This document shows positions 23,701 through 35,778 of a stretch of 64,000 nucleotides of DNA, one piece after another. The position numbers and the translations under genes were made by a program. Origin of the DNA: Chlorops oryzae (taxonomy: Eukaryota; Arthropoda; Insecta; Diptera; Chloropidae); assembly GCA_020466095.1 (NCBI GenBank), contig CM035808.1:39539661-39603660 (forward strand), read 5' to 3'. The notes under the pieces were generated by a model. That model had not been told where the DNA came from and did not search any database. It worked only from the letters and a program-made list of their open reading frames with translations. Each line of letters starts with the position of its first letter. Position 1 is the first letter of the stretch.

Positions 23701-24834
23701 ACACACACACACCGCGTCCTGTCTGGCAGAGATGATGCTACCCTGTTTAATATAACCGTAATAATTTAAAAAAAACCTTTTAATTTAAGCAACAACAAAA
23801 GAACAACATTCAATCTGAAGCATTTCAATTATTCAAAATTACCTTCTAAATAAATGGTAACAGCGACGTATACGTGATGTGCTTATATGATATATGAACA
23901 ACATTACTCATACGCCACATAAACCGTTTAATGTTATTATATGAGAAGAAACAATTGAAATTTATAATACAATATTATTTTTCTTTTATTATTTTCACTT
24001 TCAGGACAATTAAGCATCAACAGAACAAACACACAAACAAAAAAATTTGCCATGTCTTGAGAATCCCGCAGCGAAAGCATTCCGTACATTGAAACCCATA
24101 TTGACATGCTGTACACGATTGTAAGTGCAACTAAACGAACCAACCATATCGTATTAAATTGCACACTTTTGCTGATGTGTTGAAACTTCTACTCACGTAA
24201 TCAAAGACGAGTTTAATATGGCTGCAATTACGTTGCGGAAAATCCAACTTTTACTAACGAATTCCAAGCGTCGCCGCCGTAGGGCCATAAAACACCGAAA
24301 CACCGTTCGGTCGCAGCAAAAGGAGCGACTCATTATAGCAAATAAACTTTTAAGACAAGAAGATATTTTTAAACCGCCCTTTAAGTGTTGTGAAGAAGAA
24401 AGTTCTCAAAAATCTTGAAAAAATCTTTTAAAAAATTATTCAAATCAAGGAGTCTCCTTTGGGCTCTGTGCGTGGGTGGAAGCAGTTTAAAGGGAATTAA
24501 AAAATCAAAGGAAAACACAAAAAACAAATTAATTCTTGCAGCTGCAACTGAAGCCACGTTTTAATCCTAGCGCGCACAAATTTGTATATTTCCCCCTAAT
24601 GTAAATACAACGGATTGCAAGGGAAATTCCAAATGAACATTGTTAATTAAAAAGTTACGTTTCAATTAATGAAGCGAATGCGCGCGTAAAACTCATTTAA
24701 GCGTATGGGAAACTTTTTTCAATTATAGCTGAGCTCCACAGTGAAATAAAGTGAATTAAATTGCGAGCAAAAAAAATTAAAAAATAACAATAATAAATAA
24801 AACAAAAGTTCAACTCCTCTGGAATCGCGACAAC
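20703..24834. other. intergenic, upstream of the receptor gene
   Basis: No gene recognised. A (TA)n run lies at about 22230-22250 and an (AC)n run at 23699-23711. The segment 24218-24418 has a 66-codon Arg/Lys-rich frame just upstream of the receptor start; it could be an upstream frame in a 5' untranslated exon or chance. Non-coding 5' exons and the promoter of the receptor probably lie here but cannot be pinpointed. Confidence 0.5.
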
Positions 24835-27800
24835 ATGTCCGAATTTCGTTTTTTCGCTTACTCAGACTTCGAATATTATACAAATCGTTCGCAGAATCTT
24901 TTCAGTTTACCGATATCGCCGTTCCATCAAACGAAGCACACAACCGTCGATGAAATATCGCATGAACTCAATGTGCCCTATACTGTCTTTGAAATACTCG
25001 TGGCGATTTTCGCCATCGTTGGCAATTTGATGGTGATTATTGTCTTTCAGCGTGAACGTAAATTACGTCGCCGTACAAATTATTATATCGTGTCCTTGGC
25101 AATGGCTGACTTCCTGGTTGGGTCGCTTGGTGTGCCATTCGCCATAATGGCATCGATTGGCTTGCCCACGAATTTATTCGCTTGTCTATTTACCGTATCG
25201 TTGCTGGTGATGCTGTGTACGATTTCAATATTCTGTCTTGTTGCGGTCTCGGTCGATCGTTATTGGGCCATACTGTATCCGATGGCATACTCAAGGAATG
25301 TACGCACGAAAACAGCCATAAGTAAGTAATCAATTCTAAACACTGTCACACATCATCCTCATTCACATCATCGTCATCATTGTCGCCGCCATTTCAGGCA
25401 TCGTTAACATCGTTTGTTACACTCACTATTTGCACGTTTGAAAGTTCGATTGGTGTACTCAATAATCTTGCACGTCAAGCATTATTTGCGCACATTTCAA
25501 CGGATGTAAACAGTGTTTTGCTGTTACTTGTTCTCACTTTTTTATACCCGACACACTCTGTGTCGAGGGTATATTATGTTTGTGTGGTTGTGTGTAACAC
25601 CCAGAACCAGTCGAGATAGACCATACAAAATATATATAGAAATTATCAGCGTCACCAGGAAATTCGATTTAGACATGCCGTCCGTCTGTATGTCCATCCG
25701 TCTGTCTGTCTCTATGTTTGTATACAGTTTTCTTATCGAAAAAGTTGAGCTATCTTGACAAAATATGATATGCGTACTCACGGGGACATCAGTAAAAACA
25801 AGTTCGCAGGGGTACCATCCAGTACTAGGGTCTGTCACAAAAATCCTAAAATTGCGCTAAAATCGGACTTTTTCGAAATATTTCAATGAAATTTAGACTT
25901 TGAGCGTGTTTTAAGCCTCCGATTAGAAATCGAAAAATTCGGAAAATTGGATGTGGCAAAGGGGCGGTTTTCATAAAGATATTTTACAAAAGTCGGTAAC
26001 AAAAATCTGTTTAATATTCTTTCTTAGTGGTCCTGTTTTTTAGGCGTGTTTTAAAAATTATTTGAAAATGTGTGTCTGTGTTGGGTATCTTATTGTCAGG
26101 CTCGCCTGACTATAACACCCTTACTTGTTTTGTATTGTGGAACTTCATATCCCCTGACAGTAAACGTCGAAAGCGTAAATGGAGTATTTTCTGGTTTAAC
26201 AAAGAATTTGTTTACTGAACAAATAAAAAGTTTTGTGTGTGGAAAGAGTTTCATTAATAAAAGGACGAGAACTGATCGATCAATCATTCAAACTGTTGTG
26301 TGCACATATGTCTGTTTAGAACAGTTTAGTATGTAAAATTATAGCAAATATACATAACTATAATGCATAATAGGGGTGATTCTCAATTAAAGATGAATTA
26401 GAATTTTTTCCAAAATACCTGAATCATCCCAGGAATTGTAAATTTTCCAAAAATTTATACCCAATCGAGGTTCAGATTGAAAAACTTTTTCCTAACAAGG
26501 TCATAAATTTTTTTTGTTTCTTATTTGCTTAATTCGGCTAAAAAAAAAGGACTAGAAAATGTTGACTTGGCAGCACTGATTACGGATCCACTTCTCATAG
26601 TTATTAAAGTTAGTGTAAAGAACTTGATTAAACTTGAAATTTGTGCTGTCATGACAGGTCCTTGTGGGAAAATATAAATGTGGCACCTGCAATGAGATTG
26701 TTACTCAAAAGGCTTATTAGCTCCCAAGTACCTATGGAAGTGAAGAAGGTCGGAAAAGGGTACAACTGTTACTATGAAATCACCAAAGCCTCCCACCCGA
26801 AAAAGGGAACAAAGAATAATAGGACAGAAAATGATTCCAAGGCAATCAAGATCGCAAGTTGGCATCTCAACCAATTACGCTATAAGATTTGTCTGAAAAA
26901 TTTGAATTATATTAAAAAACTTAAATTCGAAATGCACTCAAATTACCAAGTTCAGTCTTTCAATTCGAATCCTTTTATTCATAAAGGCCCTCTACCTTGC
27001 TCTTTAAGCGAATCGACTCCAGACATGGGCTCTAGAAACACGATTTAAATAAATTGCATATATATTTATAACTATTTATGTCCCTAAAATATATCCCCCA
27101 GAGTTGAAGTTGAGTAGCAAATTATTTTTTAAAATTATTTTCAAATTTTTTCCAGAATTATTTCGGATTGTTTTGAGTTATTTTGAGTTTTAAACGAAGG
27201 TTTCTTCACAAGCAACATTTTTCGGTATAGGAAGAAAAATATGAAATTCTTGGAAACCTTTAAAAGTCTCGGAAATCGCAGTTTTCGTTCCATACTTAAT
27301 GGCTTGGACTCATCATTTTCATTGCTTACAGGCCAAAATATTTATTTTATTTTATTTATACCATCTTGATTTGATAAATCAAAAAATTGATTATAATCTC
27401 AAAGTGAGTGTCGACAGCAGATTAAATAGAAAACATGACTTTGACTGGATACAGCAACAGAATTCCATTGCTTTTAGTCCACTTCAACAATCACTTCAAC
27501 TCATGCTCAAAGTAAACACATTCAGCTAATCCTCGCTGCAATTAGTTTAAAGTTATACCCATCGGATATGAGATTCCCATTCAATTAATACAGAGATAAG
27601 TACCACTTCGAACTCAGCAAGCCAAACATGACTAATTGCTTCAAATTGATAAATGATCTTATTTGTAGTTCTTCGAAAGTTATAACAAAACCATTAATCA
27701 ACAGAAAATTCTAAAGAGTGCTCGAAACCCCTCGAAGAGTCTGAATGTTTTTTACTTCAGTTTGAGTATTCAGAGAAATTCTCTTCATACCTACAGACAG

Positions 27801-30800
27801 ACAACTATTTATAAGTCACACAGAATGTTTTCTTTGGAAGAGTGGAATGTCACATTTCATTGCTGTCATCAAACACTGGTGACGGTGAAAAAACAAAAAA
27901 AAAACTAAAAATAAATAGAATAATGCGTCATCGTTCCCCAACCATATCCATGCTCTGCATGTGCTAAATTTAGTTTCATAAGTTTGAATACAGTTAAATG
28001 CTCATTAAGTTCATTCATTAGCGCTAACAGTAAAGCCATTAAAGCGCTCCTTAGATTCGTCGCTCTTTCGCTTCGATACATCACGTCACATACAGAAAAA
28101 AAAGGGGCTTGCCTTCGAGAATTTCAATTCAATTGCATTGTATAGTGAATGAGTCAAGGACCTATTCAAGCCTCCTTCTGCTCTTGTTACATTACAAAGG
28201 ATTCACTATTTTTTTGTTTTCTTGCTCGTCATCAAAATAAATCAAAAAACGAAAGTATATAAAGCATTGAACACACTTACATGGTCACAGCGCGCAAATC
28301 ATCACGTGATGAAACGTCTTTTAATTGGATTCATTTTCCTCATTTTCAACCATTTTCTTGCAGTTATCATTTCGATGTGCTGGGTCGCCGGCGCAATCGT
28401 TGGCTTTTTGCCACTTTTCGGCTGGCACGCAGAGGTCGGGCCAAATCAAGCCTGCCTCTTTGTCGAAGTAATGGACTATAATTATCTGGTCTTTCTATAT
28501 TTTGCAACAATCATTACACCAGCTCTGCTCATGTTGGCCTTCTATGCACACATCTATCGAGTGATTGTGAAGCAGGTAAGTGTCATCAATCAAAATTCGA
28601 CAAGACCATCCCTGAAAGAGAAATTTGAAATTAGGAACATGGGTATTTTAATTTAGTTTAATTTTATTTAATTTTATTTTATTTATTTTTATTTAATTTT
28701 ATTTTATTTTTTTTAATTTAAGTTAATTAAGTTAATTTTATTTAATTTTATTTAATTTTATTTAATTTTATTTAAATTTATTTAATTTATTTAATTTTAA
28801 TTTAATTTTAATTAATTTTATTTAAATTTATTTAATTTTATTTAATTTTAATTAATTTTATTTAAATTTATTTAATTTTATTTTATTTAATTTATTTAAA
28901 TTTATTTAATTTTATTTAATTTTAATTAATTTTATTTAATTTTATTTTATTTTATTCAATTTAATTTTATTTAATTTAATTTTATTTAATTTTATTTAAT
29001 TTTATTTAATTTTAATTAATTTTATTTATTTTTATTTTATTTTATTCAATTTTATTTAATTTTATTTTGTTTTATTTTATTTAATTTTTTTAATTTTTTA
29101 TTTTTTTTATTTTATTTAATTTTATAAAATTTTATTTAATTTTATTTAATTTTCTTTAAATTTTATTTAATTTTATTTAATTTTCTTTAATTTTATTTAA
29201 TTTTATTTAATTTTACAATTTAATTTTATTTAATTTAATATGATTTAAATTAACTTAACTTAAAAAAAAATATATATATTAACTTAATTTAGCTTAATTT
29301 AATTTGAATTGGTTTTATATTATTTAATTTGATTTAACAAAAATATACACCTTAAGATGGGGGAATATACGCGCTGAGACATTTAAAAATTTTAAAAAAT
29401 GAAATATCTTTTGAATCGCATCCAGGCAAAAATATCCTATTAGGAAATTTTATAATCATTAACTTGGTCACTGTCATAATTATCGACCTATTTTTGTTTT
29501 TTTGTTAAGGTTCGTCAAATCGTCACAATGAATCCAGCTGCAGATAGTTCGAGACGTTCTTCTACAATTCAAATCAACATTTCAAGAACCTTTCGTCCAT
29601 GTCATGGCGGAACAATGTTACGTGTCCTTGGTGCTGCAAGAAAACGAGACGTCAAGGCAACGCAGAATCTCTCGATCATTGTTCTATTTTTCATGATCTG
29701 CTGGATACCATTGTACACGATTAACTGCATTAAAGCATTTTGTCCTGATTGCTTTGTCCATCCGAAATTGACCCTCTTCTGTATTATTCTATCACACCTT
29801 AATTCGGCGGTCAACCCAGTTCTGTATGCCTATCATTTGAAAGACTTTCGAGCTGCATTGAAGAATCTTATCCTTAAGATAATGGGCATTGATGTTGAGC
29901 AACCGCTCGAAGCCATACATCGATTCTCGTTGGCTAGTCAGCACAGACTCCAATCATTAGACGCGAGCATGAGAAATTCACTACAACCGAGAATATATAT
30001 CGGTAAGTAAGGAAAGAATTTTTCTTTAGTATTTGGGGCATGTTTGCAATACTTATTTTTATTCCATTTTTCAGACTCACCCATCTGGCTGCGTCAACAG
30101 CAACAGCAAGCAATGAAAAATTCACAAATCTCACCAAAGTGTGGTGTCACGCCGTGTCTGAATAATATTCACCAAACTGTGGCCGCCGCTGTGGCCTCAG
30201 CAACAACGGACATCGAACGAGAAATGTGGAATATAACAGAAGCGTCCAGTGGGGCAGAGCTTGCTGACGTTAGCTATGAATTTCCCGGTGATGATGCAAA
30301 CGATGGTAATGCACCAACGCCACCGCCACGACGCAATCGTCAACAACGTCAACAAAACGCCCACAAGAGACGTTCACTTGCATCGAAAGACGGCAGCGAA
30401 AGTCCTTTCTCTTTTAAAAATCACAAATATAGCACATCACCTCCCGATGATGATGATGATGACGACGAGGATGATGATGAACCCGATTTCGATGAGGTTT
30501 TTCTACCAGCCAGAGAACAAATCATGGCAATCGATCACAATGAATTGAAGAAATCATTAATTGCATTCGCCATGCGTGATAAGTTAAAATCGGATAACAC
30601 GGACTATGAGACTCATAAATATTCGAATGAAAATCCCCTCTCAGACGCCCCTGGTGCTGATGATTTAAATTCAAATGACAAATCGAAAGAGATTCAAAAT
30701 TTAACTGAAATTAACTCGAACAGTGGAATAATGGTCAGTGGCGCACGCACTCATAAACACCATGACATGGAAAATGAAAGCAACACTAACGCTGCAAACG

Positions 30801-31414
30801 GTATTTTTGTGATCGAAAAGGATACGAGTCCATTGTCGCCGGGACGTAAGCCGAAATTCAAAAAGGCAGCACAACGTGCCAGAGCAAGTATCGTTAGCAA
30901 TAGCAAAGGTTTCAGTCGATCGTGTTCGTACATTTGCGAGAACTCAACACCCACCAAAGAAACGACATCACCAACAAACTCAACGAATTCAAATTCTAAC
31001 TCGAATAGTCACGAAAGCCTTATGGGCACCGATAAACATAACATTGGCAACAGCCATAACAATAACTCCAACAATTTCATCCATCAAACTCCCATAAAAC
31101 AAACTGAAACCCATCCACCTAATAATCACCAGAATCATTATTATCAAAATCAACAGCAACACCAATACCACCACCCGGAAGCTAAGTTTAGTCCACTAAG
31201 AACAATGAGTGAGTTCCTGACACCCATCGTCAAGCATTCCAGTCTATTTCATATCTTCGAATCGAGTAATTCCTCAGCCGACACTTCAACTCAAGCAAGC
31301 AAAGCTGAGTCCAAGTTCGAAAACTCAATGGATGATTCAGCAATAACGATGACTTCAGAAGTCCTGGGCAATGTAAGTCCATCGCCATCAACAGAGACTA
31401 ACGCTCACAGCTGA
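24835..31414 (+). CDS. AdoR: adenosine receptor (class A GPCR), 4 coding exons
   Basis: Plasma-membrane receptor for extracellular adenosine, in flies coupled to cAMP and calcium signalling. Coding exons: 24835-25321, 28364-28575, 29510-30002, 30075-31414; every junction has GT/AG and matching phase (1, 0, 1), giving 843 residues. Seen: NRS glycosylation site at residue 17; TM1 with IVGNLMV; TM2 with LAMADFLVG; TM3 ending in SVDRYWAI (DRY motif) on exon 1; TM4 (CWVAGAIVGFLPLFGW), the second loop and TM5 on exon 2; TM6 with CWIPLYTIN and TM7 with HLNSAVNPVLYAY (NPxxY) on exon 3. Exon 4 is a roughly 446-residue, low-complexity cytoplasmic tail with an Asp run (DDDDDDDEDDDE), Asn/Ser and His/Gln tracts. 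Length is close to, somewhat above, my recollection of the Drosophila protein. The ATG is preceded by an AT-rich leader (...gcgacaacATG). Introns: 3.0 kb, 0.93 kb, 72 bp. Confidence 0.93.
25322..28363 (+). other. AdoR intron 1
   Basis: Bounded by GTAAGT (25322) and TTTTCTTGCAG (28363). Holds a Helentron-type element at 25544-26129. A 135-codon frame at 26641-27048 has no recognisable features and starts and ends in plain intron sequence, so I do not call it a gene. Confidence 0.85.
25544..26129 (+). mobile_element. Helentron-type element in AdoR intron 1
   Basis: 586 bp. The 5' end ATACCCGACACACTCTGTGTCGAGGGTAT is a near-perfect hairpin (positions 25544-25572). Follows a short TA run, then GTCC/GTCTG units (25680-25712). 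The 3' end has a GTCAGGCTCGCCTGAC stem followed by TATAACACCCTTACTTGTT. Flanked by T on both sides. The same family lies inverted at 56922-57310. Confidence 0.8.
28576..29509 (+). other. AdoR intron 2 with long (TTTTA)n tract
   Basis: Bounded by GTAAGT (28576) and TTGTTAAG (29509). From about 28648 to 29335 it consists almost entirely of T/A pentamer and decamer units (TTTTA, TTTAATTTTA). Confidence 0.85.
28648..29335. repeat. (TTTTA)n / (TTTAATTTTA)n low-complexity tract
   Basis: Nearly 700 bp with scarcely any C or G, built from TTTTA and TTTAATTTTA variants. It lies wholly inside AdoR intron 2, ending about 170 bp before the exon 3 acceptor. Confidence 0.9.
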
Positions 31415-33044
31415 ATATTCGCTGAACTCTAGCAAAAAATAACTCACTCAACAAAAAATACTCATGCCTTCGATTGTATGTCAATATCAAAAGGGTAGCC
31501 TGAAGTTATGATCCATCCATCATTTGAACCTCTATCTACATTTGATGGCTTTCTGAGTTCATCCCACAATGTGGCTATTATTAAACATATCGCATACCTC
31601 TTCTAAGGTGACACAACTCAAAAATCGTCAATTTTGAGGTAACATATGGAACTTGATCATAGTTCACCTCTCTACCGGCACGAAAAATTCTATTCCGTTT
31701 TTGTTATTATTATAAAAAGCCGAAAAAAAACCCGTCAATGCCTTTTTTTCTTGCTTTGATTGACACCGCAACGCATTTTGTTTTTTGCGTTTTCTGAAAA
31801 ATGCGAAATTTTGACTTGTGTCTCCTTAGAAGGGGGCGTTTGATATATACAATGACATTCAATGAAGAGCCTAAGAGCCACCTTCAAATAATTCGTCTTA
31901 AGTGTGAGAGTCTCAAGTCTGCAAAAATGGTCTTCGAGCGAGCCATTAAGTTTATAAAACATTTAGTTGTGGTATTAATTAAATTTTTTAGTCAGAATTT
32001 TAGTCAAATATCACCTACACGCATTTATTTCTTTTAAGCATCTTAACGTTTGCCAAAAAAAAAATGGACATTATCTCTATTAATTCAATGGAATTATTGC
32101 TATTATTTATAATATAAAAAAACATAATTTATGTTATTAATTATGCCTGGTTTCCAATATAGCAGGTATTCCTTCAAATATTCAACAAATCTAATCAAAT
32201 GGAACCAGTTTCAACCAAGTGTGCTTGTCATTTTAACTGAATCATATGTATATTTTGATGAGTGGAATATGTGCAACAACTTCTGCGCGTGAATTCCTGC
32301 TCTATTTGAAAACAAGCATTACAAAAAAAAAAAAAAACAATATTCCAGCAAGCTGGACGACAAGTCCAGGAGATTCCAAATTTTAATTTAAACTACTTAT
32401 TGTATAAAACACCGAAAGGGGATAGCAAAAGGCGTATTACTAAAATGTACAAGGAATAAATATATTTATAGAAATAATTACTTAGAATAAAAATAAAAAA
32501 CGTATTTTAATGTGAATATATTTATTTTTTGTGAATTATATTAAGAAAAATTTCTTCGTATTTCCATGGACTAAGCTATTGTTGTTGTATACGTGAGTGA
32601 AAACTATCTAAAAATTATATTATTAATTCCTTATTAATGTTTAATGTTTAATGTACAAATGTTGAATTTAAGTGAAAAATATGTAAAGATTAATTATTTT
32701 ATTCAAAACCAAAAAGCTAAATAAAGAAAGTTGTATCAGAAAAACTATCACTGGAACAATTGAACACATTCTCGAAGAAAAAGTCTTTCTGTCTTCATAG
32801 GTCTTGAACGACAGAGATCAATAATGGAAACCGCTCATTTAATCTCTCAAGATAATTCTGGTCTACTTAGCCCAATTTTTTCCGACTGTTGCTTTAAAGA
32901 CACAAAAGTAATGCAAATTTGTTGTTGTCGGTCAAAAATAGGTTAAAGAAAAATTTCAAACAATTACAAAATCGATTGAATTGAAAAAAAATGATTTTAA
33001 ATGCTTTTTAATAAATAATTTGCTGAATAAAAAGATTTGGTCTG
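31415..33044. other. 3' flank of AdoR, no gene
   Basis: Contains the untranslated 3' end of the receptor gene. Candidate AATAAA polyadenylation signals occur (for example 32454-32459), but none can be assigned with confidence. No other gene recognised. Confidence 0.5.
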
Positions 33045-33282
33045 ACCCATGATACAAGAAAACAAGATAGCGCCACTTCAGTACCGCTATTTTGAGGCTC
33101 TCTCTGAGAGCCGAAAATTGAGTTTGTGACGTCACTGAGCGAGAAATTGTTGTTGTTTCCCATGCTATTCAAAAAAGTAAAAAGCCGGTTTAACATGGGA
33201 AACAAGAACAACGAATCGCGATTTTGAGTTTGTGACGTTTCCTCTCTCAAGTGGCGCTATCCTGTTTTCTTGTATCATGGGT
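33045..33282. mobile_element. MITE with 34-bp inverted repeats
   Basis: 238 bp. The left end ACCCATGATACAAGAAAACA... (33045-33078) and the right end (33249-33282) are inverted copies of each other over about 34 bp with one mismatch (AAGATAGCG / AGGATAGCG). CTG directly flanks both ends (33042-33044, 33283-33285), suggesting a 3-bp target duplication as in PIF/Harbinger-like elements, though the target is not TWA. The 80-codon minus frame across it is a by-product. Confidence 0.8.
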
Positions 33283-33964
33283 CTGACCAAAGAATATATA
33301 AAGATTCCGATGGCGCTCATCGTCAAACGATCTGCATCTGGCCCATAATTGGAAATCTGGCTTTATGCGTTTCCTACTTCAACTATTTTCATCCAAAGAG
33401 TATATATCATAATATCACGAAATCCACGAAAAAGTCAACCGCATAGGTCAAAAATGAAATTGCAAAGAGAGAAGAGAAATTGTACAGAATATATTCTATG
33501 GAACTCCAACTTCACGTTTTAAGTTTAATTCTTCAAGTTAACGGTAGTTTTTCTTTGTTTTCTTTTAATTTCGGGCAGCGAGCGCATTTGAGCAAAAATT
33601 TTTTCAGTTTCATATCGCTCTTTTCGGTGATTGTGTGCGCTGATGGCTCAAATAAATTTGAAAAAAACACTTTATTCAAACTTATTGATATATTGCTAAT
33701 AAATATATATATGCAAATATAAACAATTGTCATCGACATACCGAGGTAAGTCTATTAAAATAAAGTAGAAAAAAGTGTAACGCGTGCGTAACGAAATTGA
33801 TATTTTTTCCAATACAGACTCTAATATAAGAAATTTTTTTTCGAAAATGATGTTATGTGTGGATTTTGAGACGGTAGAGCTGATTGACAATTTTTTTTTT
33901 GTATATCTGTATTGAAAAAAATTTCACGCGTTACGCACATGTTACACTTTTTCTTCAGTACGTG

Positions 33965-34270
33965 TATTTTTGACACAAAGTGTATTTCCGACTGCATCCC
34001 CCAGAAAGGGATTTTAAAGTTTTGTTAATCTTTCAATAGGTTTAACCTAAAAACACTCCAGGAACCAATTTTTAAGTTTCTTTTGCGGAGTGTCCTTGAG
34101 ATATTTTTGAAAAATCCCTTTTGATAAAACTTTTTTTCAAAATTTTATATCTCAAAAAGTAATTATGGTAGAAAGATGAAAAAAATGGCTGATGATAGTT
34201 AATTTAACCGAGAATGCAAAAACTTTTTTTATTCATTTTACACAGAGAAAAAATTTTCCACAAAAATAAA
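33965..34270 (+). repeat. unclassified dispersed repeat, copy 2
   Basis: Direct-strand counterpart of 14935-15235 (which is inverted). Shared ordered blocks: CGACTGC, GATTTTAAAG, AGTTTCTT, GTGTCCTT, TTGAAAAATC, TATCTCAAAAA, TAGAAAGAT. No termini or coding content recognised. Confidence 0.6.
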
Positions 34271-35778
34271 AAAAAGAATTAATTAATTTTTTTCAGTGTT
34301 TTACCGTTTTTGCGCCACTTTCTTGCTATTTAAAAAAAAATACCTCTAGGTATTACCTTTTATTTAAAATAAAAATGATTAAAATTGAATCGTTACTTTT
34401 TGAGATAATTATAAAAACGCAAGAATTGTAGAAGTTGGATGGCAAGAAAGTGCGAAACATTTTTTTTTTCATTTACAATAAAAGAGATTATAAAAAAAAT
34501 TAGAGAATGTAAAGAATTTAAGGGGTTTTATATATATGAACATATGGTGTTACAGTGCGTAACGAAGCTTAAAGTTAAAAAAAAGTTGTTTTATAATTTT
34601 TTTTCCCAAATAACATAGCTACTAGTGTAATCTAGGATAACCTCTTATAGCTCTAAAAAAATAAGAAAATTCTATCTGAAGTCAATTCACAGAGAATTCA
34701 CGTACGTTTTTTGGTACAGAAAAATATATTGGAGTGGCATCCCTGTTGCCAATTTCTTATACACTGGCATAGGGATGGGAGTATCAACTTCGATACTATC
34801 AACTTTATCGTTATTTCCTTATAATAGCGTTAATAGTTAAAATAGCGGCGCCATTTGGAAAACTGGCTATTAGCAGCCAAATAATTTGGAAAGACCGCTG
34901 TTTGGAGCTGGTCTTTGCTCAATATAACCGAAGTCACTAACCTCTTACCAGTATATAGAGGGTATTCCCACAAAGATTCGAACCCAATTTGCGTATTCTG
35001 AGGAGCCTGGTATTCTGGAAAGTTGGTCATTGGACGAACTAAAAATCGGAGTTTGTCCTTATTAACCTAACTAATTTTAAGCTAATACAACGGAACTGTT
35101 ATTGGGATTCGAACCTAATTAGCCAATGCAAATACCATGATACAAAGTAAATAATACGCAGGGTTGCATCTGCGACTTTGACATTTCCTCCCTCCCTCCT
35201 CATTCAAACAATAGTCACGCTCATTCTTCGTTGCGTCTAGTTGCGTCAATTTTGTTTAATAATAAATTACGAAAAGCAGCGGCACATCACTTTTGTATTT
35301 TAGCAAGTAAGTCTTAAAGTATTACGGAAAACTCAAGGGCGACGCACTATCGGGCAGGTGAGTGAATTTCCAAGTAATTCAAGTGAAATCAAAAAATGAA
35401 AGTGAACATAAATATGATATAAATTACAAGACTGTCAATCTCGGGCTAAATACTTTGTAAATGCAACCCTAATTTCTAACATGCAACACTGCTATGGCTC
35501 CTGATTCGACGTATTGAAGCCGCTATTTCAGCATTTTCACAGTATTATCGAGTTCAAGAACCATTTTCCACGGCTGCATTTGAATTCAATAATGAGAGGG
35601 AGAGAGAGATAGATTATGAAGAATGATGAAATTAAAAATTATTGTTGCAATTGATCATTATGACCGGTCAATAGTGTCTAGTCCAGCGTTTATGTTTCCG
35701 AAAATCGGACAAGTCAAGAAAATATCTTCACTGGTCGATTTATGTTATAGGCATTTCGAAGAAAAAATCATTTTGCAA
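34271..35778. other. intergenic, nothing firm
   Basis: Two isolated pol III B-box-like strings (ggttcgaat on the minus strand near 34975 and 35105) occur without a convincing A box or cloverleaf. No gene recognised. Confidence 0.4.

Noticed and set aside
24218..24418. 66-codon Arg/Lys-rich frame upstream of AdoR
   Set aside because: Could be an upstream frame in a 5' exon, but no transcript evidence can be seen; not called as a gene.
26641..27048. 135-codon frame inside AdoR intron 1
   Set aside because: No recognisable family, starts without promoter features, and lies in plain intron sequence on the sense strand.
34970..35115. Two tRNA-like B boxes (ggttcgaat, minus strand)
   Set aside because: No A box at proper distance and no cloverleaf; likely chance or old SINE debris.
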